Below are positions 56,004 to 64,000 of a stretch of 64,000 bases of DNA, in pieces. A program made the position numbers and the translations under genes. This DNA comes from Calothrix sp. NIES-4101 (lineage in GTDB: Bacteria > Cyanobacteriota > Cyanobacteriia > Cyanobacteriales > Nostocaceae). The stretch lies in the NCBI GenBank assembly GCA_004296455.1, contig AP018280.1:6188794-6252793 (forward strand), read 5' to 3'. Numbering within the stretch: position 1 is the stretch's first letter; the number at the start of each line of letters is the position of its first letter. The notes under the pieces are model-generated. The model made no database searches, had not been told where the DNA came from, and saw only the letters and a program-made list of their open reading frames with translations.

Positions 56004-56921
56004 CTAAACCAGACATTTTTCAATTGTGGCGACAACCGACTGTGAAAGCGCATCCAAATCGTAACCACCTTCCAAACCAAATAAAATCTTGCGAGTCGCC
56101 CCTAAGCAATACTCGGTAAATAACCCGTAATCTTGGGGTTGGAGGTTAATATTTGCTAGAGGGTCATCGGCGTTTGCGTCATAACCAGCACTGACAATGA
56201 GTAAATCTGGTTGAAATTCTGCCAAAAAAGGTACAACCATCCTTTCAAATATTGGTTGATAAATAGTAATATCGCTACCTGGTGGAATTGGAATATTGAG
56301 GACGTTGTTATGAAAACCTTTCTCTGTATGCTTTCCAGTGCCGGGATAGCATGGGTATTGGTGTAGCGAACAATATTTAATTTGGGGATTATTTTCGACA
56401 ATATTTTGGGTTCCGTTGCCGTGATGTACATCCCAATCGAGGATAGCAACGCGATTAATTCCTGGTTGTTCGAGAGCATAATGTGCTGCGATCGCGGCAT
56501 TAGAAAATAGGCAAAAGCCCATCCCTGTCTCGCGTTCGGCGTGATGTCCAGGTGGACGTGCCATGACAAAAGCTGGTTCTTGACGTTCGAGAACAATATC
56601 AACTCCATCTAACCAAGCGCTCAAAGCTAGTAATGCAACATCATAACTACGGGGTGAAATGGTAGTTTCGTTGTCGATATAACCCCCACCAGTTGTTGCT
56701 ATTTCTTTGACTTTCTCAATGTAACTAATGTCATGTGCTTGTTCTAGAAGTCGCATCAAATGACGTTGAGATGCAGGAGTTGGTAACTTCCACTCGATTT
56801 GTGAAGCAATTTTACCTTGTTTTAAAGCCGCAGTAATAGCACTCAAGCGAGCGGGTCTTTCTGGATGCATTGTCCCGGTTTGATGTTCCAGAAACTCGTC
56901 GGAATAAATAACTGGCAGCAT
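56004..56921 (-). CDS. Histone deacetylase-family amidohydrolase
   Basis: 305 aa. Class II HDAC/acetoin-utilisation motifs: RPPGHHAERETGMGFC (catalytic His pair), LDWDVHHGNGTQ (zinc ligands Asp and His), VSAGYDANADDPL and EGGYDLDAL (catalytic Tyr). Removes acetyl groups from lysine or polyamine-type substrates. Its stop is adjacent to the GNAT stop; an acetyltransferase and a deacetylase side by side is a notable pairing but they are convergent, not an operon. Confidence 0.93.
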   Translation of the reverse strand: MLPVIYSDEFLEHQTGTMHPERPARLSAITAALKQGKIASQIEWKLPTPASQRHLMRLLEQAHDISYIEKVKEIATTGGGYIDNETTISPRSYDVALLALSAWLDGVDIVLERQEPAFVMARPPGHHAERETGMGFCLFSNAAIAAHYALEQPGINRVAILDWDVHHGNGTQNIVENNPQIKYCSLHQYPCYPGTGKHTEKGFHNNVLNIPIPPGSDITIYQPIFERMVVPFLAEFQPDLLIVSAGYDANADDPLANINLQPQDYGLFTEYCLGATRKILFGLEGGYDLDALSQSVVATIEKCLV

Positions 56922-57720
56922 GTCACTTTTTCAAGGATGGTTAGGAGAATATTGAAATTGTACAGGGAAAGGGAAAAGGCGGTGAGAGAAAAAGAGGGGG
57001 AGAGGGAAAGACGCGGTGACGAGGGAGAAGAAGAAGTTACAATATCTCTTTGTCTAAGATTTTGGGGACTAAAGCTTGATTGACTTTGAGTTCATCGGGG
57101 GCAAATCATGCATTATATCGTCTATTTTACTAGGGTGTTTAATCATATATAATATATCGGGTTCCAGTTAAGTGGCTTCGCTTTCATAAGTAGTTTTTTT
57201 AGTTTGATTGATTTCTTTTTTATGGTTAATAATTTTTATTTCGCGATCGCATAATCATCTCCCCATGCCTAAAGGTCTTGACTTAACAATATTTTTGAGC
57301 TTAAATTCTAGTTTGAAAGTTTATGTTTAACCAGTTTTTTTGATTTCATCTCTCCTGTTTAATTCTGCAAAAACCTATAGCAACAAGACTTTTTAGAAAA
57401 AATAGACTGAAAATATAAATATTTAAATATTTAATATTTACGCCAATTAATATTAATAAATCAAGGGGTTTTTAGGAGGTTGGATTGTCATAAAAAATCG
57501 GCAATAAATTATTGACTCCTTATTTCCAAATCCCCGTTTTAATTTTTAATTTTTAATTTGGATTTTCTGCCGCATTAATTAGTGAATTTGACGGCAAAAA
57601 AAGATAGTCTATGTTAGAATTGTAGCAAAATATAGCAATTATTCAAAAATATTTAGGAATAATTTTGCTTTTTTCCCGCAATAAAGGCTAAAAGTAGCGA
57701 ATTTTGGAGTTATTTAGGCT
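56922..57720. other. Intergenic region upstream of gyrA
   Basis: 799 bp. Left part (56960-57040) is a purine-rich GAGAGGGAAAGACGCGGTGACGAGG-type phrase of the kind seen in other spacers. Right part is very AT-rich (TAAATATTTAAATATTTAATATTT near 57415), likely the gyrA promoter region and perhaps supercoiling-sensitive. No gene. Confidence 0.45.
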
Positions 57721-60351
57721 ATGACATTCTCTCAGGAGAGGATTATCCCGACAGACCTGCGAAATGAAATGTCCAGGTCTTACCTGGAATACGCGATGAG
57801 CGTCATCGTAGGTAGGGCGCTACCTGATGCCAGGGATGGTCTGAAGCCTGTACATCGCCGGATTTTGTACGCTATGCATGAGTTGGGGCTATCTGCGGAT
57901 CGACCCTTCCGGAAATGTGCGCGTGTAGTCGGGGAAGTATTGGGTAAATATCACCCGCATGGTGATACGGCGGTATATGATGCCTTGGTGCGGATGGCGC
58001 AGGATTTTTCCATGCGATCGCCTCTCATCAACGGGCATGGAAACTTCGGTTCGGTGGATAATGACCCCCCGGCGGCGATGCGGTACACTGAATGTCGCTT
58101 GCAAGCTCTAACAAGTGCCGCTTTACTGCAAGATATTGAGTCGGAAACTGTCGATTTTGTCAACAACTTCGATGGTTCACAACAGGAACCAACGGTATTA
58201 CCATCGCGAATCCCCCAGCTATTGCTGAATGGTTCGTCGGGTATTGCCGTGGGCATGGCGACGAATATACCACCCCACAACTTGGGTGAATTGATTGATG
58301 GGTTAGTGGCATTAATTCACAACTCGGAAATCACCAATAACCAGTTGATGCAGTATATTCACGGCCCTGATTTTCCGACGGGGGCGCAGGTATTAGGGAC
58401 TTCGGGAATTCGTGAGGCTTATACTACTGGGCGCGGTTCAATTACAATGCGCGGTGTTGCCAATATCGAAACCATCGAACAGCGCAACCGCCCGGATCGG
58501 GAAGCAATTATTATTACCGAATTGCCTTATCAAACTAATAAGGCAGCTTTAATTGAAAAAATTGCCGAATTGGTCAACGATAAGCGGATTGATGGGATCG
58601 CAGATATTCGTGACGAAAGCGATCGCGATGGGATGCGAATAGTTATCGAACTCAAGCGCGATGCCTATCCTCGTGTGGTTCTCAACAACCTCTACAAGCA
58701 AACCCCACTGCAAGCCAACTTCGGTGCCAACATGTTGGCTTTGGTGAATGGGGAACCACAAATTCTCACCATCAAGCAGTTCCTGCAAGTATTCCTCGAT
58801 TTTCGCATCGATGCGATCGCTCGCCGTACCCGCTATGAACTCCGTAAGGCAGAGGAACGGGATCATCTCCTACAAGGTTTGTTGATTGCGCTGTCACGCC
58901 TAGATGAGATTATTGCCCTGATTCGTCATGCAGCCGACGCTCCCACAGCCAAAGGTGAATTGATTAGCACCTATGGACTATCGGAAGTGCAAGCTGATGC
59001 AATCTTACAAATGCAATTGCGGCGTTTGACTGCGTTGGAAGCAGATAAAATTCGCCTTGAGCATGAAGAATTGCAGGTTTTGATTGCAGACTTGCGCGAT
59101 ATCTTGGCAAAACGTGAGCGGATTCTGGAAATTATTGAAACCGAGATTACGCAAATTAGAGAAAGATTTGCAACCCCTCGGCGCACGGTAATTACTCATG
59201 CAGATGGGGAATTAGATGATATTGACCTCATTGCTAACGAAAAAGCGATCATTTTGATCACGCAGCAAGGTTATATCAAACGAATGCCCGTCAACACCTT
59301 TGAAGCTCAAAGTCGCGCTACTCGCGGGAAAGCGGCAGCAAAAGTGAAAGACGATGATACCGTCGAGCATTTCTTGACATGTTGCGATCACGATAGCGTT
59401 CTGTTTTTTAGCGATCGCGGCGTTGTTTACTGCTTAAGAGCTTATCAAATCCCAGTTGGTTCGCGCACCAGTCGAGGAACTCCAATAGTGCAAATGCTAC
59501 CAATTCCTAAGGAGGAAAAAATTACATCCATTGTCCCTGTGGATGAGTTTAGTGCTGAAGAGTATCTGGTAATGCTCACCAAGGGCGGCAACATTAAAAA
59601 AACCGCCTTGGAAGCCTTTAGTAATATTCGTTCCAACGGTTTAATTGCCATTTCTTTGGAAGAAGGAGATCAACTGCGCTGGGTACGTCGTGCCAAACCC
59701 ACAGATAGCGTCCTTGTGGGTTCGCGTCAAGGCATGGCAATCCACTTCCGATGCAACCACGAACAATTGCGTCCATTAGGAAGGGCGACTCGTGGTGTGA
59801 AGGCAATGAAGTTGAAAAAAGGTGACGAACTCGTGGGTATGGATATATTACCTGCGGCAATCCTCGACAACTTAGCAGATGTTTCCGAGGCTGAAACCGA
59901 AGAAATTGAAGCTCCAGAAGTTGAAATTGTCGAGAATATCGAGGGTGAAGAAACTGTGGAGGTTTCGGAAACTACCAGTGTTGGCCCTTGGGTATTAGTC
60001 ATTACCACTGGTGGGTATGGCAAGCGCGTTCCAGTTGCTCAATTCCGCTTACAAAACCGTGCTGGACAGGGTTTAATGGCAACTAAATTCAAGAGTAAAA
60101 AAAGTAAAGATAATCTAGCAACACTACGTATTGTCCACAGTGACGACGAAATCATGATGGTGACCAATCGTGGTATCATCATTCGCCAAGCCACAAATGC
60201 AATTTCTATTCAATCGCGATCGGCGACTGGGGTGAGGGTACAACGTCTTGATGAAGATGATGCAATTACAGGAGTTGCAATTGTACCACCAGATACGGGT
60301 GAAGGCGCAGAAGTTGAGGTTGAAGGAGAAGGCGAAGGCGAAGAGGAATAA
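57721..60351 (+). CDS. gyrA: DNA gyrase subunit A
   Basis: 876 aa. N-terminal breakage-reunion domain with catalytic Tyr in [11 protein letters not shown] and quinolone-region [19 protein letters not shown] (Thr at the Ser83-equivalent, Asp at 87). The C-terminal pinwheel has the GyrA-box position written QSRATRGK (about residue 530), degenerate against Q-R/K-RGG-R/K-G. Residues ~720-760 are an acidic insertion ([21 protein letters not shown]) and the tail is Gly/Glu-rich. Introduces negative supercoils with GyrB. The gene is separate from gyrB. Confidence 0.95.
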   Translation: MTFSQERIIPTDLRNEMSRSYLEYAMSVIVGRALPDARDGLKPVHRRILYAMHELGLSADRPFRKCARVVGEVLGKYHPHGDTAVYDALVRMAQDFSMRSPLINGHGNFGSVDNDPPAAMRYTECRLQALTSAALLQDIESETVDFVNNFDGSQQEPTVLPSRIPQLLLNGSSGIAVGMATNIPPHNLGELIDGLVALIHNSEITNNQLMQYIHGPDFPTGAQVLGTSGIREAYTTGRGSITMRGVANIETIEQRNRPDREAIIITELPYQTNKAALIEKIAELVNDKRIDGIADIRDESDRDGMRIVIELKRDAYPRVVLNNLYKQTPLQANFGANMLALVNGEPQILTIKQFLQVFLDFRIDAIARRTRYELRKAEERDHLLQGLLIALSRLDEIIALIRHAADAPTAKGELISTYGLSEVQADAILQMQLRRLTALEADKIRLEHEELQVLIADLRDILAKRERILEIIETEITQIRERFATPRRTVITHADGELDDIDLIANEKAIILITQQGYIKRMPVNTFEAQSRATRGKAAAKVKDDDTVEHFLTCCDHDSVLFFSDRGVVYCLRAYQIPVGSRTSRGTPIVQMLPIPKEEKITSIVPVDEFSAEEYLVMLTKGGNIKKTALEAFSNIRSNGLIAISLEEGDQLRWVRRAKPTDSVLVGSRQGMAIHFRCNHEQLRPLGRATRGVKAMKLKKGDELVGMDILPAAILDNLADVSEAETEEIEAPEVEIVENIEGEETVEVSETTSVGPWVLVITTGGYGKRVPVAQFRLQNRAGQGLMATKFKSKKSKDNLATLRIVHSDDEIMMVTNRGIIIRQATNAISIQSRSATGVRVQRLDEDDAITGVAIVPPDTGEGAEVEVEGEGEGEEE

Positions 60352-60572
60352 ATTGTAATGTTGATCCTGGCTACAGGTAAGTAGTTAAGCAAAATGAAAT
60401 ATATACTGCGATTGCTACCCTGCGGGAAGTCTTCGTCTACGTTCCTCGCAATGACAGGAGCTTGAAGTTTTCGGAATGTATGATTAATTTTGCACTACCA
60501 CTTAAATGCGATCGCAATTCTTCGTTTAGCCAAGTCATTCCCGCAACGTAGAGTCACACTCACACCAGATAA

Positions 60573-60600
60573 TTCGTAGTTCGTAATTCGTAATTCGTAA
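60573..60600. repeat. Short tandem heptamer repeat (STRR type), 4 units
   Basis: TTCGTAG followed by three TTCGTAA units. Heptamer tandem repeats of this sort are well known in heterocystous cyanobacteria. The rest of 60352-60661 holds only a further AATTACGAATTATT inverse copy at ~60638 and no gene. Confidence 0.9.
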
Positions 60601-60661
60601 TTAAAGACTCTTAAAATGACGAATAGCCAATTATCAATTACGAATTATTTTGGCAAAGGTG

Positions 60662-62347
60662 ATGAATTTAAAAAATCTACGTCAATTCGCAACTCAAAAC
60701 TCCAAACTCATAATTGCCTTAGTTAGTGGGGTGTTGATGGGAGTCACCGTCGCACCCTTTAACGTTTGGTTCTTAGCCTGGTTTGCCCTTTCCCCCCTTT
60801 GGGTTTTGGTTCTCCTTCACAAAAAATCCCCCAAAATAACAGGGAAAAATAATATTTCCCCTTTCTCTCTGGCAATCCTTCCCCTGCTTTGGGGAATTGG
60901 TTATCACGGGACTGCATTATTTTGGATTACAGGGATTCACCCAATGACATGGATGGGTGTAACTTGGTTAGCCAGTGTGGCGATCGCTTTTTTTGTTTGG
61001 ACTTTTATTACTCTCTGGGGTGCAGCATTAGTAACTATTTGGGCAATCAGTTTATTTTGGATTCATCAAAAATTCACCAGCAAAAACACCAAGTCCAAAA
61101 CCCTTACTTCTAGTATTTCCTCTTTACCGCCCTTAATACGTGTCCTGATTGCGACAGCACTTTGGTGTGGACTCGAACGATTATGGAGTTTAGGCTCCCT
61201 GTGGTGGAGTTCGCTTTCATACACTCAGTCACCGCATAATTTGGTAATTTTACACCTGGGACAACTCGCCGGCACAACTGCAATTACTGCTGCGATCGTT
61301 GCTATCAATGGCTTAATTGCCGAAGCATTTTTAGCTTTTATCTGCAATAACCCCCATAATTCCACATCTTTTCAACTATTCGTCAAAAAATCACCTGTAA
61401 CTAAATATCTAGCGATCGCTGCCGGGTTATTTATCACTCTACATATAATTGGTTACAGTTTATACTCTTTACCTCTCCCACAAACAGCAACAACAGCACT
61501 GAAAATTGGGATTATTCAAGGTAACATTCCCAACACAATTAAGCTGTTTCCAGAAGGATTTCGACGTGCCATTCAAGGCTACACAAACGGATATTTAACC
61601 TTAGCAGCGCAAAATGTAGACGCAGTATTAACACCCGAAGGTGCCCTACCATTTTACCTGCGCGACATTCAACAAGGCTCGTTAGTAAAAGCTATTCGTG
61701 AAAAAGGAGTAGTTGCTTGGGTTGGGGGATTTGGTGAAAGAGGAAACAGCTATAACAATAGCTTGTTCACATTTACGGGTAAAGGCGAAGTCTTCAGTCG
61801 CTACGACAAACATAAATTAGTTCCCCTGGGAGAATATATCCCCTTTGAAGAAATTTTAGGCGGAATCATCAACCGCTTATCACCTCTAGAAGCACATCAA
61901 GTACCAGGTGCATCGAACCAGTTATTTAATACTCCCTTTGGACGTGCCATAGTTGGGATTTGCTACGAATCGGCATTTCCCGAACAATTTCGTCGTCAAG
62001 CTGCTGCTGGTGGGGAATTTATTCTCAGTGCTGCCAACAATGCCCATTACAGCAAAGCCATGCCAGCACAACACCATGCCCAAGATATCATGCGGGCGAT
62101 CGAAACTGACAGATGGGCAGTAAGGGCAACTAATACAGGATATTCAGGTTTTGTAAATCCTCATGGCAAAACCCTGTGGATATCAGGACATAATACCTAC
62201 GAAACCCATGCCGAAACAATTTATAAACAACAAACAAAAACTCTGTATGTACGTTGGGGAGATTGGCTAACACCGTCATTACTTGGTTTATCAATTTTAG
62301 CTTTGTGTTTACATATCTTCTCGCAGAAAGATGATTTTCATCAGTAG
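60662..62347 (+). CDS. lnt: Apolipoprotein N-acyltransferase
   Basis: 561 aa. Six or so N-terminal transmembrane helices (1-270) and a C-terminal nitrilase domain with the catalytic triad Glu in LTPEGALPFYL, Lys in DKHKLVPLGEY and Cys in GICYESAFPE. N-acylates the lipidated Cys of lipoproteins, three of which are predicted in this window. The start is uncertain: an in-frame TTG at 60650 lies before AAAGGTG, which is close to the ATG at 60662. Confidence 0.94.
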   Translation: MNLKNLRQFATQNSKLIIALVSGVLMGVTVAPFNVWFLAWFALSPLWVLVLLHKKSPKITGKNNISPFSLAILPLLWGIGYHGTALFWITGIHPMTWMGVTWLASVAIAFFVWTFITLWGAALVTIWAISLFWIHQKFTSKNTKSKTLTSSISSLPPLIRVLIATALWCGLERLWSLGSLWWSSLSYTQSPHNLVILHLGQLAGTTAITAAIVAINGLIAEAFLAFICNNPHNSTSFQLFVKKSPVTKYLAIAAGLFITLHIIGYSLYSLPLPQTATTALKIGIIQGNIPNTIKLFPEGFRRAIQGYTNGYLTLAAQNVDAVLTPEGALPFYLRDIQQGSLVKAIREKGVVAWVGGFGERGNSYNNSLFTFTGKGEVFSRYDKHKLVPLGEYIPFEEILGGIINRLSPLEAHQVPGASNQLFNTPFGRAIVGICYESAFPEQFRRQAAAGGEFILSAANNAHYSKAMPAQHHAQDIMRAIETDRWAVRATNTGYSGFVNPHGKTLWISGHNTYETHAETIYKQQTKTLYVRWGDWLTPSLLGLSILALCLHIFSQKDDFHQ

Positions 62348-62510
62348 GACTAAGCGAGGATGACAGCTTGCGTCTTTGTGTGGTGTCATATTCAGCTTTG
62401 CCTAAATACTGACAAGAAAATAGACGTGGAGAATTTTTAACTACAAATGATTAGCTAAAGTTAATATAATTATCGACTACTACATCTAAAAATCTACTAG
62501 GAAAGTATAA

Positions 62511-62849
62511 ATGGAAAATATACCCCAACAACGTAAACTATTATCTGCTCTATCCCACGGGGCGATATTTTTGAGTTCTACTGTTATTTCTATTGGTATA
62601 CCAATCGCCATATTTGTAATTAGTGAAGACCCAGTTGTCAAAGAAAACGCGAAAGAATCCCTCAATTTCCACATTAATCTCTATATTGCCGCAATTTTGT
62701 TTGCATTCCTAATTTTGGTTGCGATCGGTATTCCCTTGTTAATACTATTAGGAATAGCTAGTTTCGTGATGCCAATTCTAGCAATTATTCGAGTAATTGA
62801 AAACGAAAATGTAGCATTTCGGTATCCATTTATCTTCCGTTTTTTCTAA
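62511..62849 (+). CDS. DUF4870 small membrane protein
   Basis: 112 aa. LSALSHGAIFLSS, then three hydrophobic segments (STVISIGIPIAIFVI; LYIAAILFAFLILVAIGIPLL; IASFVMPILAIIRVI) with KENAKESLNFHINLYI between, the DUF4870 signature. Family function unknown; shares a fold with chloroplast TIC20-like proteins by annotation only. GGAAAG ribosome-binding site upstream. Confidence 0.9.
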   Translation: MENIPQQRKLLSALSHGAIFLSSTVISIGIPIAIFVISEDPVVKENAKESLNFHINLYIAAILFAFLILVAIGIPLLILLGIASFVMPILAIIRVIENENVAFRYPFIFRFF

Positions 62850-62968
62850 TTTAGATTTATTGATTTTATGGAAATAAAATCTATAGAATCAGCAAGGATA
62901 CAGGGAAAAATGATAACTGAATCAGCGAAAAATGATATCAGATTCTGATATTAGAATAATAAAATATC

Positions 62969-63001
62969 GGGTTAAGCGAATATTACTAGTTCGATTAACC
63001 C
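62969..63001 (-). terminator. Terminator of the WD40 gene at the right edge
   Basis: GGGTTAAGCGAA pairs with TTCGATTAACCC (11 of 12 bp) across 9 nt. Read on the minus strand it is followed by a T-rich stretch and lies 58 nt after the WD40 stop codon. Confidence 0.75.
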
Positions 63002-63058
63002 AAAAGATGTTGAATAATTTTAATTTATTGACACTTGTTATTTTTTTATTCCTAATAA

Positions 63059-64000
63059 TTACGGTGTGATTCGCCAAATTTTCACCGTCTCATCTTCGCT
63101 ACTACTAGCTAAGGTTCTGCCATCAGTTGTAAAGGCAACAGACCAAATGCGACTATCATGTCCTTGCAGGGTACGAATTTCATCGCCATTAAAGGGATTC
63201 CACAACTTAATCATTTTGTCGCTACCGGCACTGGCAAGTATTGTTGAGTCAAAGCTCAAAGCAATCGACCAAACTGTATCGCTATGACCTTTAATCGTTC
63301 GGTATTCTTGTCCGTTTTCGATATTCCAAAGCTTGATTGTTCGATCTGCACTACTACTGACTAAAGTGTTGCCGTCAGGGGTGAAGAGTATTTGAGTAAC
63401 AGCGTTATTATGACCTTTGAAAGTACGTAATTCTTCACCAGTCAAAGCATTCCATAATTTGATATTTTTATCATTGCTACCTGTGGCAATTGTTTTACCA
63501 TCGGGACTGAAGACTACTGAAGTAACTCTACTAGTATGTCCTTTGAAAGCACGAATTTCTTCGCCCGTTCCTAGATTCCAAAGTTTAACAGTTTTGTCGC
63601 TACTGCTACTGACAAGAGTCTTTTTATCTGGACTAAAGGCAATGTCTGTAACTCCATCACTATGACCTCTGAATGTGCGTATGGCTTCACCTGTTTCCAC
63701 ATCCCAAAGTTTAATAGTTCTGTCATTACTACCGCTTGCAACTGTTCTCCCGTCCTGGCTAAATGCAACTTTGACTACTGCTTCAGTGTGTCCTTTGAGA
63801 GTGCGTATTTCCTCACCAGTTTCCAAAGTCCAGATTTTAATAGTTCTGTCACTACTAGCACTAGCTAAAGTCTTACTATCAGGCGCGATCGCAACTGACA
63901 TAACATAACTAGAATGTCCTGCTAGAGTCTTTTGTAAAAAAGTGCTACTAGCTAAACCACTAATTAAAAATGTAGGTGCTGATGGAAACACTCTATAGCG
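63059..64000 (-). CDS. WD40 repeat protein, C-terminal part (runs off right edge)
   Basis: The frame is open to the last base of the window, so the N-terminus is missing; a GTG at 63991 could act as a start but no ribosome-binding site supports it. Visible are seven WD40 repeats (SVAFSPDGKT-type strands, each ending in IKLW or VKLW), 310 aa, making one complete propeller. Upstream residues (FPSAPTFLISGLASSTFL) look like a linker, so a further domain, for example a kinase, may precede it. Second WD40 protein of the window. Confidence 0.92.
   Translation of the reverse strand, partial: RYRVFPSAPTFLISGLASSTFLQKTLAGHSSYVMSVAIAPDSKTLASASSDRTIKIWTLETGEEIRTLKGHTEAVVKVAFSQDGRTVASGSNDRTIKLWDVETGEAIRTFRGHSDGVTDIAFSPDKKTLVSSSSDKTVKLWNLGTGEEIRAFKGHTSRVTSVVFSPDGKTIATGSNDKNIKLWNALTGEELRTFKGHNNAVTQILFTPDGNTLVSSSADRTIKLWNIENGQEYRTIKGHSDTVWSIALSFDSTILASAGSDKMIKLWNPFNGDEIRTLQGHDSRIWSVAFTTDGRTLASSSEDETVKIWRITP

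Noticed and set aside
58549-60392. Antisense frames across gyrA
   Set aside because: Shadows of the gyrA coding sequence.

Overview
The window is a stretch of chromosome from a filamentous, heterocyst-forming cyanobacterium (order Nostocales; genus not resolved). The evidence is psbV, a tocopherol cyclase, carboxysome shell genes (ccmK3/ccmK4 type), the heterocyst regulator genes hetZ and patU, a TLP40/CYP38-type cyclophilin, many GCGATCGC (HIP1) octamers and AT-rich intergenic DNA with short repeats. Nearly everything is single-copy housekeeping or lineage-conserved sequence. I see no prophage, CRISPR array, transposase gene or defence island.

Layout. 1-3.6 kb: 5' end of a response regulator, a thioredoxin-like [2Fe-2S] protein, and the groES-groEL operon with a textbook CIRCE operator. 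3.6-9.5 kb: small hypothetical membrane proteins, an HTH protein, psbV (cytochrome c550), a SRPBCC protein, a BON-domain lipoprotein and an exported predicted beta-propeller protein. 9.7-20.2 kb: M3 oligopeptidase, DUF58 protein, PilT-type ATPase, peptide-binding lipoprotein, larB, argH and two small conserved proteins. 21-24.5 kb: NUDIX hydrolase, a 176-bp MITE-like element with 13-bp flanking direct repeats, alpha/beta hydrolase, coaX and a secreted small protein.

24.6-29.1 kb is the carboxysome neighbourhood. A ParA-type ATPase overlaps by one base a coiled-coil protein ending in MWLLD, which looks like a McdA/McdB carboxysome-positioning pair. About 2.2 kb further on lies the satellite shell pair ccmK3-ccmK4. 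29.8-32.4 kb is the heterocyst patterning pair hetZ and an undivided patU, followed by ybaB/ebfC, a low-molecular-weight phosphatase and a NarL-type response regulator. 35-43.7 kb: murB/murC, gap2, thiL, the TLP40-type cyclophilin and a metallophosphoesterase. 43.8-49.9 kb: Uma2-type protein, DnaJ-TPR protein, a large coiled-coil/WD40 protein and tocopherol cyclase.

49.93-50.36 kb is a tRNA-Arg(CCU) gene interrupted in the anticodon loop by a 355-nt group I intron. 50.7-64 kb: YdcF-like protein, DUF2288, AI-2E family permease, acyltransferase, TerB-like protein, a previously easy-to-miss 45-aa membrane protein, GNAT, HDAC-like protein, gyrA, lnt, DUF4870 and a WD40 protein that runs off the end.

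The most interesting items are the mcdAB-like/ccmK3K4 locus, the intron-bearing tRNA-Arg and its unusual junction with the upstream terminator, the MITE-like element, the undivided patU, and a 12-mer shared between the hetZ upstream region and a response-regulator leader. No wholly new multi-gene system could be supported from sequence reading alone.
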